From Blautia_A aquisgranensis (lineage in GTDB: Bacteria; Bacillota; Clostridia; Lachnospirales; Lachnospiraceae): a DNA stretch of 64,000 nucleotides. This document shows positions 45,048 through 53,681 of the stretch, in pieces. The stretch covers positions 94,362 through 158,361 of the forward strand of contig NZ_JBBMEJ010000007.1 of NCBI RefSeq assembly GCF_040096615.1, given 5' to 3'. The notes below the pieces were generated by a model that had not been told where the DNA came from, did no database searches, and worked only from the letters and a program-made list of their open reading frames with translations. Position numbers and translations under genes: made by a program. How positions within the stretch are numbered: position 1 is the first letter of the stretch; each line of letters begins with the position of its first letter.

Positions 45048-45887
45048 ATGTCTAAAGAATTTCCAATCACAATCAGTTCCTGGACACTGGGAGATCAGTG
45101 CAAGTTTGAGGACCGCGTAAAAGCAGCAAAAGAAGCTGGCTATGAAGGAATCGGTCTGAGAGCAGAAACCTATGTAGATGCGCTTAATGAGGGACTTTTT
45201 GATTCTGATATCCTGGCAATCCTGGATAAATATGACATGAAAGTAACAGAGGTTGAGTACATCGTACAGTGGGCAGAGGAGCATCGTTCCTACGAGCAGA
45301 AATACAAAGAGCAGCTTTGCTTCCATATGTGTGAATTATTTAACGTAAAACAGATCAACTGTGGTCTTATGGAGAACTATTCTGTAGAATACACAGCACA
45401 GAAGCTTCGCGAGCTCTGCCACAGAGCAGGCAAATACATCATCGGTGTTGAGCCAATGCCATACAGCGGAATCCCGGATGTGAAAAAAGGCTGGGCAGTT
45501 GTAAAAGCAGCTGACTGTGAGAATGCAAAACTGATCCTTGATACATGGCACTGGGTAAGAGCAAATCAGCCGATCGAGCTTTCCGTACTTGAGGGAATCC
45601 CGGCAGATAAGATCGTTTCCATCCAGATCAACGATGTATGGGAAAGACCATATGCGACAACAATCTTAAGAGATGAGTCCATGCATGACCGTCTTGCTCC
45701 TGGAACAGGAATCGGAACAACAGTACCATTCGTAAAAATGATCAAAGAAAAAGGCATCAAACCAAACGCAATCGGCGTAGAGGTTATCAGCGATGCAAAC
45801 CTTGCAAAAGGTATCGAGTACGCTGCAAAGCATACATACGAGAACACAAAGAAAGTACTGGAAGAGGCTTGGCCGGAAGTACTCTGA
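45048..45887 (+). CDS. TIM-barrel isomerase/epimerase-like protein, possible 3-dehydroshikimate dehydratase
   Basis: This 279-residue protein belongs to the xylose-isomerase-like TIM-barrel (AP endonuclease 2) superfamily. Its likely metal ligands are spread as usual: Glu in GVEPMPYSG, Asp and His in LILDTWHW, residues in IQINDVWERP and a last Glu in GVEVISD. It leads the operon with the flavin reductase, YdiB and MFS genes. Known members include sugar epimerases and 3-dehydroshikimate dehydratases (AsbF/QsuB type) of about this length. The setting favours a dehydroshikimate-related reaction; that is inference, as sugar epimerases look much the same by eye. Confidence 0.8.
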   Translation: MSKEFPITISSWTLGDQCKFEDRVKAAKEAGYEGIGLRAETYVDALNEGLFDSDILAILDKYDMKVTEVEYIVQWAEEHRSYEQKYKEQLCFHMCELFNVKQINCGLMENYSVEYTAQKLRELCHRAGKYIIGVEPMPYSGIPDVKKGWAVVKAADCENAKLILDTWHWVRANQPIELSVLEGIPADKIVSIQINDVWERPYATTILRDESMHDRLAPGTGIGTTVPFVKMIKEKGIKPNAIGVEVISDANLAKGIEYAAKHTYENTKKVLEEAWPEVL

Positions 45888-45916
45888 TATAAGAAGATAA
45901 AGAAAAATATTCATCC

Positions 45917-45953
45917 AGGATTCCTGCCCGAGACTGCATCGGACAGGAATCCT
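45917..45953 (+). other. Intercistronic hairpin without U tract
   Basis: AGGATTCCTG (45917-45926) and CAGGAATCCT (45944-45953) pair perfectly. A-rich sequence follows, so termination is unlikely; it may set mRNA stability or processing. Confidence 0.65.
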
Positions 45954-45979
45954 CATAAAAAGGAAAGGAGAACGCATCA

Positions 45980-47905
45980 ATGAAATTCAATGCGATGTTT
46001 CAGCCGATCGAGATCGGTCCTATGACAGTGAAAAACCGTTTTGTTGTTCCACCAATGGGAAATAACTTTGCAAACACAGACGGTACCATGAGCGAGCAGT
46101 CCGCAGCTTATTATAAAGAAAGAGCCAAGGGCGGTTTCGGTCTGATCACTATCGAAGCTACTGTAGTTCACAAAGGAGCAAAAGGTGGCCCGCGTAAGCC
46201 ATGTCTCTATGATGACTCCACTATCGAGAGCTTCCGCAAGGTTATCGACGGATGTCATGCAGAGGGAGCAAAGGTTTCCATCCAGCTTCAGAATGCAGGT
46301 CCTGAGGGAAATGCGAAGAATGCAGGAGCACCGATCACAGCAGCTACCAGCATTCCGTCTGTATGCGGAAGAGATATCCCGAAGGAGCTTACAACTGAGG
46401 AAGTTTATGAGCTGGTCAAAGGATACGGCGAGGCTGCAAGAAGAGCAATGGAAGCCGGTGCAGATGCTGTTGAGATCCATATGGCACACGGCTATCTGGT
46501 AAGCACATTCCTCTCTCCTAGAACAAACAAGAGAGTTGATGAGTTCGGCGGATGTTTTGAGAACCGTATGCGTTTCTCCCGTCTGATCATCGAGGAGATC
46601 AAAAAGACAACACAGGGCAAGATCGCTATCCTTGCAAGAATCAACTGTGCAGACGAGGTTCCGGGTGGACTTGACGTTCATGACAGTGCAGCGATCGCAG
46701 CATACCTGGAGAGCTGTGGACTTGACGCGATACATGTATCCCGTGCTGTTCATATCAAAGATGAGTTTATGTGGGCACCGACTGTTATCCACGGTGGATT
46801 CTCCGCTTCTGAGGTTGAGGAGATCAAACGTGCAGTCAGCATTCCGGTGATCACAGTAGGCCGTTATACAGAGCCGCAGTTTGCTGAGCTTATGGTAAAA
46901 GAAGGAAGAGCAGACCTTGTTGCATTTGGACGTCAGAGCCTTGCTGATCCGGCTATGCCGAAGAAAGCACAGGAGGAGCGCCTGGAGGATATGACTCCAT
47001 GTATCGCCTGTCTTCAGGGCTGTGTTGCAAACATGTATGCAGGAAATCCGGTATGCTGTCTGACCAATCCGTTCCTGGGTCATGAGTCAGAGCCACTTGA
47101 GAAAGCTGAAAAGCCGAAGAAGGTTATGGTCATCGGCGGTGGTGTTGCCGGACTTTGTGCAGCGTTCATCGCAAAAGAGAAAGGCCATGAAGTAACTCTT
47201 TATGAGGCAGGAGACATTCTCGGCGGAAACATGAGACTTGCCGCATACCCGCCAGGAAAAGGTGATATCACAAACATGATCCGCAGCTACATCCATCGCT
47301 GCCAGAAAGATGGCGTGAAGATCGTGATGAACTGTGAGGTGACTCCGGAGCTTGTAAAAGAAGAGAAACCGGACAGTGTGATCATTGCAACAGGTTCCAA
47401 GACACTGATCCTTCCAATCGAGGGAATCGACAACCCGGCTATCATCCACGGTTCTGATCTTCTGGATGGCAAGAGAGCAGCAGGCAAAAAAGTTCTCGTT
47501 GTCGGCGGCGGAATGGTTGGATGCGAGACAGCTGCATTCCTCGGCGAGCAGGAGCATGAAGTAACTGTTATCGAGTTCCGTGATACAGTAGGTGCAGATG
47601 TGATCCATGAGCACAGAGTGTATCTGATGAAAGATTTCGAGGACTACGGAATCAAAGAGATCACAGGAGCAAAAGTATGCAAGTTCTACGAAGATGGTGT
47701 AGAATATGAGACAGCAGACGGACAGTGTCATGAGACAAGAGGTTACGATTCCGTAATCCTTTCCATGGGATTCCGTAACTACAATCCTCTGGAAGAGCAG
47801 CTGAAAGATCTTGTACCTGAGACACATGTGATCGGAGATGCGATCCGAGCAAGACGTGCCCTGGATGCTACGAAAGAGGCTTATGCCGTAGCTTCCCAGA
47901 TCTGA
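45980..47905 (+). CDS. Old-Yellow-Enzyme type reductase with 4Fe-4S and FAD domains (first)
   Basis: This 641-residue enzyme has the layout of 2,4-dienoyl-CoA reductase and BaiCD/BaiH: an FMN TIM barrel (1-340), a 4Fe-4S site C341-x2-C344-x3-C348-x11-C360, and an FAD/NAD(P)H domain starting at VMVIGGGVAGLCAA (about 383). The barrel has the active-site pattern EIHMAHGYLVSTFLSP with Y172. Such enzymes use NAD(P)H to reduce C=C bonds next to a carbonyl. Here the likely substrate is the ring enone of 3-dehydroshikimate or a related acid, given the neighbours; a CoA ester cannot be excluded. It has a strong aaaggagaa ribosome site. There is no signal peptide. Confidence 0.88.
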   Translation: MKFNAMFQPIEIGPMTVKNRFVVPPMGNNFANTDGTMSEQSAAYYKERAKGGFGLITIEATVVHKGAKGGPRKPCLYDDSTIESFRKVIDGCHAEGAKVSIQLQNAGPEGNAKNAGAPITAATSIPSVCGRDIPKELTTEEVYELVKGYGEAARRAMEAGADAVEIHMAHGYLVSTFLSPRTNKRVDEFGGCFENRMRFSRLIIEEIKKTTQGKIAILARINCADEVPGGLDVHDSAAIAAYLESCGLDAIHVSRAVHIKDEFMWAPTVIHGGFSASEVEEIKRAVSIPVITVGRYTEPQFAELMVKEGRADLVAFGRQSLADPAMPKKAQEERLEDMTPCIACLQGCVANMYAGNPVCCLTNPFLGHESEPLEKAEKPKKVMVIGGGVAGLCAAFIAKEKGHEVTLYEAGDILGGNMRLAAYPPGKGDITNMIRSYIHRCQKDGVKIVMNCEVTPELVKEEKPDSVIIATGSKTLILPIEGIDNPAIIHGSDLLDGKRAAGKKVLVVGGGMVGCETAAFLGEQEHEVTVIEFRDTVGADVIHEHRVYLMKDFEDYGIKEITGAKVCKFYEDGVEYETADGQCHETRGYDSVILSMGFRNYNPLEEQLKDLVPETHVIGDAIRARRALDATKEAYAVASQI

Positions 47906-47978
47906 TCTTATAACAGATAAAGAAGACATTTTTAAAAATATAAAATAAATGTACCATATTTAGGACAGTAAAAGATAT

Positions 47979-48016
47979 CCGGGTAGACCATGAAGCAAAA
48001 GCTTACGTCTGCCTGG
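47979..48016 (+). other. Intercistronic hairpin without U tract
   Basis: CCGGGTAGAC (47979-47988) pairs with GTCTGCCTGG (48007-48016) using two G-U pairs. It is followed directly by the aggagg ribosome site of the next gene, so it may affect translation or processing. Confidence 0.6.
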
Positions 48017-48039
48017 ACCAATGCAGGAGGTAAAGAAAG

Positions 48040-48921
48040 ATGGAACAGAGAATTAAAGGAACAACTGGTTTACTCGCACTGATCGGAAGCCCTGTAGGAC
48101 ATTCAGGATCACCGGCTATGTACAACTTCAGCTTCCAGTACCATAACCTGGACTATGCTTACATGGCATTCGATATCAAAGAGGATCAGGTTCCGGCAGC
48201 TCTTGATGCAATGCGTCTGTTCAAGATGAGAGGCTGTAACGTAACCATGCCTTGCAAGAACAAAGTTGCCCAGTGCGTAGATGAGCTTTCACCGGCAGCA
48301 AGAATCATCGGTGCTGTAAACACCATCGTTAACGAAGATGGAAAACTCATCGGACATATCACAGACGGAATCGGCTTTGTCCGCAACTTAAAAGAGCACG
48401 GTGTTGACGTAAAGGGTAAAAAGATGGTAGTTTTAGGAGCAGGCGGAGCTGCAACAGCTCTTACTGTACAGAGTGCTCTTGACGGAGCTGCTTCCATCTC
48501 AATCTTCAATCCGAACGATCCGTTCCTTGAAAGAGCAAAAGGAACAGCTGAGAAACTTGCAAAAGAAGTACCGGACTGCAAAGTAAGCGTATACTGCCTT
48601 GACGATCAGGACAAACTGAGAGAAGAGATCGCAAACGCTGATATCCTTGCAAACGGAACACTTGCAGGTATGAAACCACATGATGACCTTACTCTTGTTG
48701 ACAAATCCATGTTCCATAAGGATCTTGTAGTTGCAGACTGCGTATACAATCCGGAAGAAACAAGAATGGTAAAAGAGGCAAAAGAGGCAGGCGTTAAGCT
48801 TGCAGTAGGCGGAAAAGGAATGCTTCTGTGGCAGGGTGCTGCAGCATACAAGCTTTACACAGGTCTTGAGATGCCGACAGCTGAGTACCAGAAATTCCAG
48901 GCTGAGAACGAAGGGAAATAA
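48040..48921 (+). CDS. ydiB: Quinate/shikimate dehydrogenase, YdiB type (first)
   Basis: YdiB-type enzymes oxidise shikimate and quinate to 3-dehydroshikimate and 3-dehydroquinate with NAD(P). The 293-residue protein has SPVGHSGSPAMYN, the catalytic K73 in NVTMPCKNK, N94 in GAVNTIV, D109 in HITDGIGF, and the glycine-rich VLGAGGAATA. The YdiB likeness is strong in the last third (ANGTLAGMKP, VYNPEETRMV, GMLLWQGAAAY). The usual Asn of MPNK is Cys72. It lies between the flavin reductase and the MFS gene; E. coli ydiB is also next to an MFS gene. Confidence 0.9.
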   Translation: MEQRIKGTTGLLALIGSPVGHSGSPAMYNFSFQYHNLDYAYMAFDIKEDQVPAALDAMRLFKMRGCNVTMPCKNKVAQCVDELSPAARIIGAVNTIVNEDGKLIGHITDGIGFVRNLKEHGVDVKGKKMVVLGAGGAATALTVQSALDGAASISIFNPNDPFLERAKGTAEKLAKEVPDCKVSVYCLDDQDKLREEIANADILANGTLAGMKPHDDLTLVDKSMFHKDLVVADCVYNPEETRMVKEAKEAGVKLAVGGKGMLLWQGAAAYKLYTGLEMPTAEYQKFQAENEGK

Positions 48922-48926
48922 GAAAA

Positions 48927-50129
48927 ATGAGCCAGACAGGTAAGAAAAATTTAGTGATTACTTCTATCGCGCTGTACTTTACATATTTCATTCACGGAAT
49001 CGGTGCTTCCATCATGGGACAGTACAAGCCTGAGCTTGCTGCCCACTGGGGAGCCAAGGCCTTAAGTGACGGAACTATGGACGTCAGCATGGTAGTATCT
49101 GTAATTGCTGCATTGGGACTTGGAAGACTGATCTCCCTTCCGTTTTCCGGTCCTCTGTCTGATAAATTCGGACGCAGATTAAGCGGAATCATCGGCGTGA
49201 TCTGTTATGCAGCATATTTCATGGGAATTGCATTTGCACCGTCTATGGGAATCGCATATGCATTCGCTATCGTAGGTGGTATCGCAAACTCCTTCCTGGA
49301 TACATGCGTAAGCCCGACATGTATGGAAATCTACGTAAACAATCCGTCTGTAGCGAACCTGTTTACAAAATTCTCCATGTGTATCAGCCAGTTCCTGCTT
49401 CCTTTCCTGATCGGATTTGTAGCAGCGGCTAATATGTCCTACAGAACCATCTTTATCGTTGCAGGTGCTGCGATCTTTATCGATGGTATCCTGATCCTGT
49501 TCCTGCCATTCCCTGAGAGAAATGCAACAGGTGCCGGAGCAAAGAAAGAAAAGGCAAAGATCAAGATTACACCGGCCGCTTTTGCTGCTATTCTCATTGG
49601 ATTTACAAGTTCTTCTACATTTATGCTGTGGCTGAACTGTAACCAGGAGCTTGGAAAGCTTTACAACTTAAGTGATCCGTCCAAGATCCAGTCCTTCTAT
49701 GCAGTAGGAACCTTTGCAGCGATCCTGTGCTCCTCTGTATTTATTAAAAAAGGACTGAAAGAGATCAACATTCTGATCATTTATCCGCTGATTTCCTTTA
49801 TCATGCTGGGACTGTGCTACTTCGTACAGAATCCTGCCATCTGCCTGATCGGTGGTTTTGTGATCGGTTTTGCAGGTGCCGGCGGTGTGCTTCAGCTGGC
49901 TGTATCCACAACAGCTGAGTTCTTCCCGGAGAATAAGGGAACAGCAACATCCATGGTAATGATCGCATCCAGTATTGCCAACTACACAATTCTGACACTG
50001 GCAGGCTACATCACAAAGACTTGCGGAACCAGTGCTCCGAGAATGATCCTGCTTCTCAACATGGCAGTAACATTTATCGGAATCCTCCTTGCCCTGTTTG
50101 TTAAAATGAACCGTGCAAAGGAAGCCTGA
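48927..50129 (+). CDS. MFS transporter, YdiN-like
   Basis: This 400-residue protein has 12 predicted membrane segments and the MFS loop motif LSDKFGRRLSG between helices 2 and 3. The start is 5 bp after the YdiB-type gene, so the two are coupled. E. coli ydiN, beside ydiB and aroD, encodes a similar transporter. Shikimate or quinate uptake is the natural inference, though not shown by sequence. It closes the tight part of the operon. Confidence 0.88.
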   Translation: MSQTGKKNLVITSIALYFTYFIHGIGASIMGQYKPELAAHWGAKALSDGTMDVSMVVSVIAALGLGRLISLPFSGPLSDKFGRRLSGIIGVICYAAYFMGIAFAPSMGIAYAFAIVGGIANSFLDTCVSPTCMEIYVNNPSVANLFTKFSMCISQFLLPFLIGFVAAANMSYRTIFIVAGAAIFIDGILILFLPFPERNATGAGAKKEKAKIKITPAAFAAILIGFTSSSTFMLWLNCNQELGKLYNLSDPSKIQSFYAVGTFAAILCSSVFIKKGLKEINILIIYPLISFIMLGLCYFVQNPAICLIGGFVIGFAGAGGVLQLAVSTTAEFFPENKGTATSMVMIASSIANYTILTLAGYITKTCGTSAPRMILLLNMAVTFIGILLALFVKMNRAKEA

Positions 50130-50190
50130 GACAGTGAAAGACAACAATATTATCTGGATTCAGACAAAGATGACTGAATTCAGATAGAGT

Positions 50191-50228
50191 AAAGTTCCAA
50201 TTCGGGAACAATTCCCGGATTGGACTTT
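50191..50228 (+). other. Hairpin after the MFS gene, without U tract
   Basis: AAAGTTCCAATTCGGGAA (50191-50208) pairs with TTCCCGGATTGGACTTT (50212-50228) around a short loop. No T run follows; it may be a processing signal or a weak terminator. Confidence 0.6.
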
Positions 50229-50243
50229 GCTGTTCCTGGAAAT

Positions 50244-50261
50244 GTTTGTTAATTAACAAAC
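50244..50261. promoter_or_regulatory. Perfect 18-bp palindrome upstream of the NCS2-like permease
   Basis: GTTTGTTAATTAACAAAC is fully self-complementary and lies 66 bp before the permease start. It is unlike the AATCTATAGATT sites, so it may bind a different regulator. Confidence 0.6.
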
Positions 50262-50327
50262 TTTCACGGCAAAAAGAAAAAAACATACTATATATGTATT
50301 TATAAAAAAAGACAAAGGAGAATCGTT

Positions 50328-51719
50328 ATGGCGCGTGCAGCGAGACAGAGAAGAGAAAACGAACTGCCCTACATTCCGTTTGGGCCATTTCAGATTCGTT
50401 TTCCATTTATTCATTACAAAATCGAATCTGTGGAATTTATCCAGGGCCTGATTCTGGGGGTTACGGCACTGGCAGCAGTTCCATATCTGGAACAGTATCT
50501 GGGACTGCCTTATGAGCTGGCATGGAGCTGTGTCATCATTGAGACCATGCTTTACATGCTGCACAGTTTACTTGGTGATCCGGTAGTTCCGGGATGGATC
50601 ACACCGACCTTACCGCTTACCATCGTGTTCCTGGAAGGCTTCCCTATGGGAAAAGAGCGAATACAGGCGATGATAGCCCTGCAGATGCTGGTTGGCCTGG
50701 TATTCATATTCATGGGCATTACCAAGCTTGCGGATAAATTCGTTCATGCTGTGCCGGATTCTGTAAAAGGTGGAATCCTTCTTGCTGCGCCGGTTACGGT
50801 TATGGCAGGTCAGCTGGGAGAGGGCGGCAACATGCACAAATATCCGCTGGCCATTGTTGCAGGTGTAGGTCTTCTGATCCTGATCAGTTTTTCTGACAAG
50901 TATCAGGAGAAGAGAAAGAACAATAAATTTCTGGATCTTGTTGCCCGCTATGGAAACCTGTTTCCGTATCTGATCGCCATGGTAGTCGGTCTTCTTGTAG
51001 GAGAGCTGGACAAACCGGGACTTGAGATCGGTACCTTTATCAAGATTCCGCAGTTTAAGGAGATCATCAGCCAGGTAAGTATCTTTGGCGTGGGTATCCC
51101 GCCGATTTCCATGTTTGTGAAGGCACTTCCTCTGGCACTGGTATGTTACGTTATCGCGTTTGGTGATTTTGTTACAACAGAGACACTTGTTACAGAGGCA
51201 CGTCAGTCCAGAGATGATGAGTATATTGATTTCAATTCCAGCCGTTCCAATCTGGTCAGCGGTCTGAGAAACCTGATCCTTTCCATCATCGCACCGTTCC
51301 CGCCACTTTCCGGTCCGTTATGGGTTGGTATGACAGTATCTGTCTCCATCCGTTACAAAGAAGGAAAGAAAGCCATGAAATCTCTTCTTGGCGGAATGGC
51401 GTCCTTCCGTATTGCTACATTTTTGAGTGTGCTGATCATTCCGGTAGTAAGCTTCTTCCGTCCGATCTTCGGTGTTGGTTCTTCTATTACACTGATGTTC
51501 CAGGCTTTTGTCTGTGCAAGAATCGGTATGGACTACTGCAAGACAGACCGTGACAAGATGATCGCAGGCGTTATGGCAGCAGTTCTTGCAACACAGGGTA
51601 CTGCATGGGCATCCGCATGGGCCCTGGCTGTAGGCTTCGGACTGAATATTTTCCTTTCCAACTGGGATCCGAGAAAGAAACCGGAAGAGAAAGTGATCGA
51701 AGAAAAAACAGAAGAGTAA
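50328..51719 (+). CDS. NCS2-like membrane permease
   Basis: This 463-residue protein has about 11-12 membrane segments. The general layout and patterns such as VKGGILLAAPVTVM and FGDFVTTETLVTEARQSRDDE suggest a distant relative of the nucleobase/ascorbate (NCS2) or SulP permeases. The early soluble part contains FGPFQIRFPFIHYKI. It is the last + strand gene of the locus and ends at a strong terminator. Transport of a carboxylated ring compound is possible from context; no substrate can be assigned. Confidence 0.7.
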   Translation: MARAARQRRENELPYIPFGPFQIRFPFIHYKIESVEFIQGLILGVTALAAVPYLEQYLGLPYELAWSCVIIETMLYMLHSLLGDPVVPGWITPTLPLTIVFLEGFPMGKERIQAMIALQMLVGLVFIFMGITKLADKFVHAVPDSVKGGILLAAPVTVMAGQLGEGGNMHKYPLAIVAGVGLLILISFSDKYQEKRKNNKFLDLVARYGNLFPYLIAMVVGLLVGELDKPGLEIGTFIKIPQFKEIISQVSIFGVGIPPISMFVKALPLALVCYVIAFGDFVTTETLVTEARQSRDDEYIDFNSSRSNLVSGLRNLILSIIAPFPPLSGPLWVGMTVSVSIRYKEGKKAMKSLLGGMASFRIATFLSVLIIPVVSFFRPIFGVGSSITLMFQAFVCARIGMDYCKTDRDKMIAGVMAAVLATQGTAWASAWALAVGFGLNIFLSNWDPRKKPEEKVIEEKTEE

Positions 51720-51740
51720 AGCAGATAAAATAAAAAGATA

Positions 51741-51790
51741 AAAGAGGAACCGCAAGCAGGATGGGTCTGCCGGCGGTTCCTCTTTTTTTT
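51741..51790. terminator. Bidirectional terminator
   Basis: AAAGAGGAACCGC pairs with GCGGTTCCTCTTT, followed by T. It divides the + and - strand halves of the locus. Confidence 0.92.
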
Positions 51791-51816
51791 AGCGATCCCC
51801 AAAGGGAGGTATGGGA

Positions 51817-52578
51817 TCAGAGACTTTTGTGGATAATGTCAAGAACCTGCTCAAGTTCGTTGACATTGATCTGTCCCGGTGCGGAAGCTTTTGTAGCTGC
51901 ACCGAAGGTAAGGGCGGAACCGAAGGTCTCGCCTGTGAGACGGCTGACAACACCTGTTCCTGCCATGGACATGGTAATGATCGGGCGGTCGGCGAACTGC
52001 TCGCTCATCTCCAGTGTGGCACTTAAGAGTGTAAGTACGTCCTGTTTGCTCTGAGGCATAACAGCCATCTTCGGGATATCTGCGCCGTAGTCCTGCATCA
52101 TGCGAAGACGGCGCACGATCTCATCTTTTGCCGGAGTTGCGTCAAAATCATGATTGGAAGCGATGACTTTTACACCGTAGCTGTGTGCTTCCTCGATCAT
52201 GCTTTTTACGATCTCCTCGCCTGTGAAGGCTTCTACATCAACGAGGTCTACATAACCGCTTTTTGCAACGGCCATGTTAAGTGCTTTGTAGTCTTCATTG
52301 GAGATTGCTTTTTCACCGCCTTCTTTAGCGGTACGGAAAGTGAAGAGAATCGGAGTGTCCTTTAAAACGGTCTGGAGATCTTTTGCCACATCCAGTACTT
52401 TTTCTGTGTCAAAAACGTTCTCAAACCAGTCAACACGCCACTCTACAACGTCAACCGGGATTCTTGCGAAGGTTCCTGCCTCGAGGAGGATGTCCTCCTT
52501 CGTCTGTCCAACAATCGGGACACAGATCTTCGGGCGTCCCTCTCCGATAGTGATATTTCTTACCTGAACTGTTTTCAT
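51817..52578 (-). CDS. aroD: 3-Dehydroquinate dehydratase, type I
   Basis: This enzyme removes water from 3-dehydroquinate to give 3-dehydroshikimate through a lysine imine. The 253-residue protein has the catalytic His at 143 (SNHDFDATP) and the Schiff-base Lys at 170 (IPKMAVMP), the same numbers as in the classic enterobacterial enzyme, with EWRVDWFE early in the barrel. It follows the second YdiB-type gene by about 30 bp, matching the ydiB-aroD pair of E. coli. Type I enzymes work in biosynthesis and in quinate use; the place here suggests the latter. Confidence 0.96.
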   Translation of the reverse strand: MKTVQVRNITIGEGRPKICVPIVGQTKEDILLEAGTFARIPVDVVEWRVDWFENVFDTEKVLDVAKDLQTVLKDTPILFTFRTAKEGGEKAISNEDYKALNMAVAKSGYVDLVDVEAFTGEEIVKSMIEEAHSYGVKVIASNHDFDATPAKDEIVRRLRMMQDYGADIPKMAVMPQSKQDVLTLLSATLEMSEQFADRPIITMSMAGTGVVSRLTGETFGSALTFGAATKASAPGQINVNELEQVLDIIHKSL

Positions 52579-52608
52579 AATGGTCCTTTCCGATACGGAT
52601 GGGATATC

Positions 52609-53487
52609 TCAGTCATCGTATCTGATGTTAAGAATCTCTTTCATATGCTCGATCGGCATTGGTTCGCCGGTCCACAGTTCAAATGCAGCGGAGCCCTGGA
52701 AAAGCATCATGCCAAGGCCGTTCATTGTCTTGCAGCCAACTTCCTTTGCCATGTGACGCATAGCAGTTTCAAGAGGGGAGTATGGTACATCAACAACGAT
52801 AAGCTCAGGACGGAAGTAGGATTTGTCCGGAACTACGGACTGTCCTTCCAGCGGCTTCATTCCAACACCTGTTGCATTTACGAACAGATAGCTGTCAGCC
52901 ATTTCTTTCTTAAGCTGGTCAAGATCAGCCAGATCATAGAGAACAGCATGGCTGGAGGTTTTTGTGTTGATCTTCTCAACAGTGGATACGGCACGATCCC
53001 AGAACTCATCCTTACGGTTGAAGATCACGATCTCACCTACACCGTCAAGAGCAGCCTGGATCTCAATAGCAGTGGCAGCACCGCCGGCACCTACGATGGT
53101 CATTTTCTTTCCGATAACATCGATATCGTTATCCTTCAGTGCAGCCATAAATCCGATACCGTCTGTGATGTGGCCTGTAAGGTGACCGTTATCGTTGACA
53201 ATCGTGTTTACAGCACCGCACATTTCAGCAGCAGGTGAGAGCTCGTCCAGATACTGTCCTACCAGAGTCTTGTTCGGCATGGAAACGTTGGAACCTCTCA
53301 TTTTCAGAGTACGGATTGCTTTTACAGCGTCCTCGATCTCATCAGCACCAACCTCAAATGCAAGATATGCGTAGTCATAGCCGAGTTTTGAAAAAGCTTC
53401 ATTCTGCATAGCTGGTGAGCTGGAGTGACGGATCGGATAAGCCATAAGACCGATCAGCTCTGTGTGTCCTGTGATTCTTTCTGACAT
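52609..53487 (-). CDS. ydiB: Quinate/shikimate dehydrogenase, YdiB type (second)
   Basis: This 292-residue paralog of the enzyme at 48040 keeps the YdiB hallmarks: AYPIRHSSSPAMQN, K73 in NVSMPNKTL, N94 in GAVNTIVN, D109 in HITDGIGF, IVGAGGAATA and NGLGMMLFQGSAAFELWTG. Unlike the first copy it retains the MPNK form. The start at 53487 has a GAGGAG site; a reading to 53556 has none. It is paired with aroD. Two copies in one locus suggest different substrates (quinate and shikimate) or opposite directions. Confidence 0.92.
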   Translation of the reverse strand: MSERITGHTELIGLMAYPIRHSSSPAMQNEAFSKLGYDYAYLAFEVGADEIEDAVKAIRTLKMRGSNVSMPNKTLVGQYLDELSPAAEMCGAVNTIVNDNGHLTGHITDGIGFMAALKDNDIDVIGKKMTIVGAGGAATAIEIQAALDGVGEIVIFNRKDEFWDRAVSTVEKINTKTSSHAVLYDLADLDQLKKEMADSYLFVNATGVGMKPLEGQSVVPDKSYFRPELIVVDVPYSPLETAMRHMAKEVGCKTMNGLGMMLFQGSAAFELWTGEPMPIEHMKEILNIRYDD

Positions 53488-53543
53488 GGTAATTACTCCT
53501 CTCGTTGGTAAAAATCCTGGGTAAAGTTTGATTAATCTTAAAA

Positions 53544-53604
53544 CCTCCCGCCACAAGGATCATAAGAACTTGCGGATTGTTCTTATAATGACTGCCGCGG
53601 GAGG
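53544..53604 (-). terminator. Hairpin between the second flavin reductase and ydiB
   Basis: On the - strand CCTCCCGC and GCGGGAGG enclose an inner ATAAGAAC/GTTCTTAT stem, followed by TTTTAA. It probably ends the reductase transcript, and its sequence also overlaps the inferred promoter of the ydiB-aroD pair. Confidence 0.7.
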
Positions 53605-53610
53605 AAGACG

Positions 53611-53627
53611 TGGAAAATCTATAGACA
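53611..53627. promoter_or_regulatory. Candidate LysR operator upstream of ydiB-aroD
   Basis: TGGAAAATCTATAGA (53611-53625) is identical over 15 bases to the site at 55789-55803 read on the other strand. Within it, AATCTATAGACA (53616-53627) is centred about 68 bp upstream of the inferred start that follows a TATGAT -10 (53559-53564). Confidence 0.6.
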
Positions 53628-53681
53628 CTCTTCCGGGCAGGATTGGGAATACCCGGAGGAGGTTATAGCAATATCAAAGAA

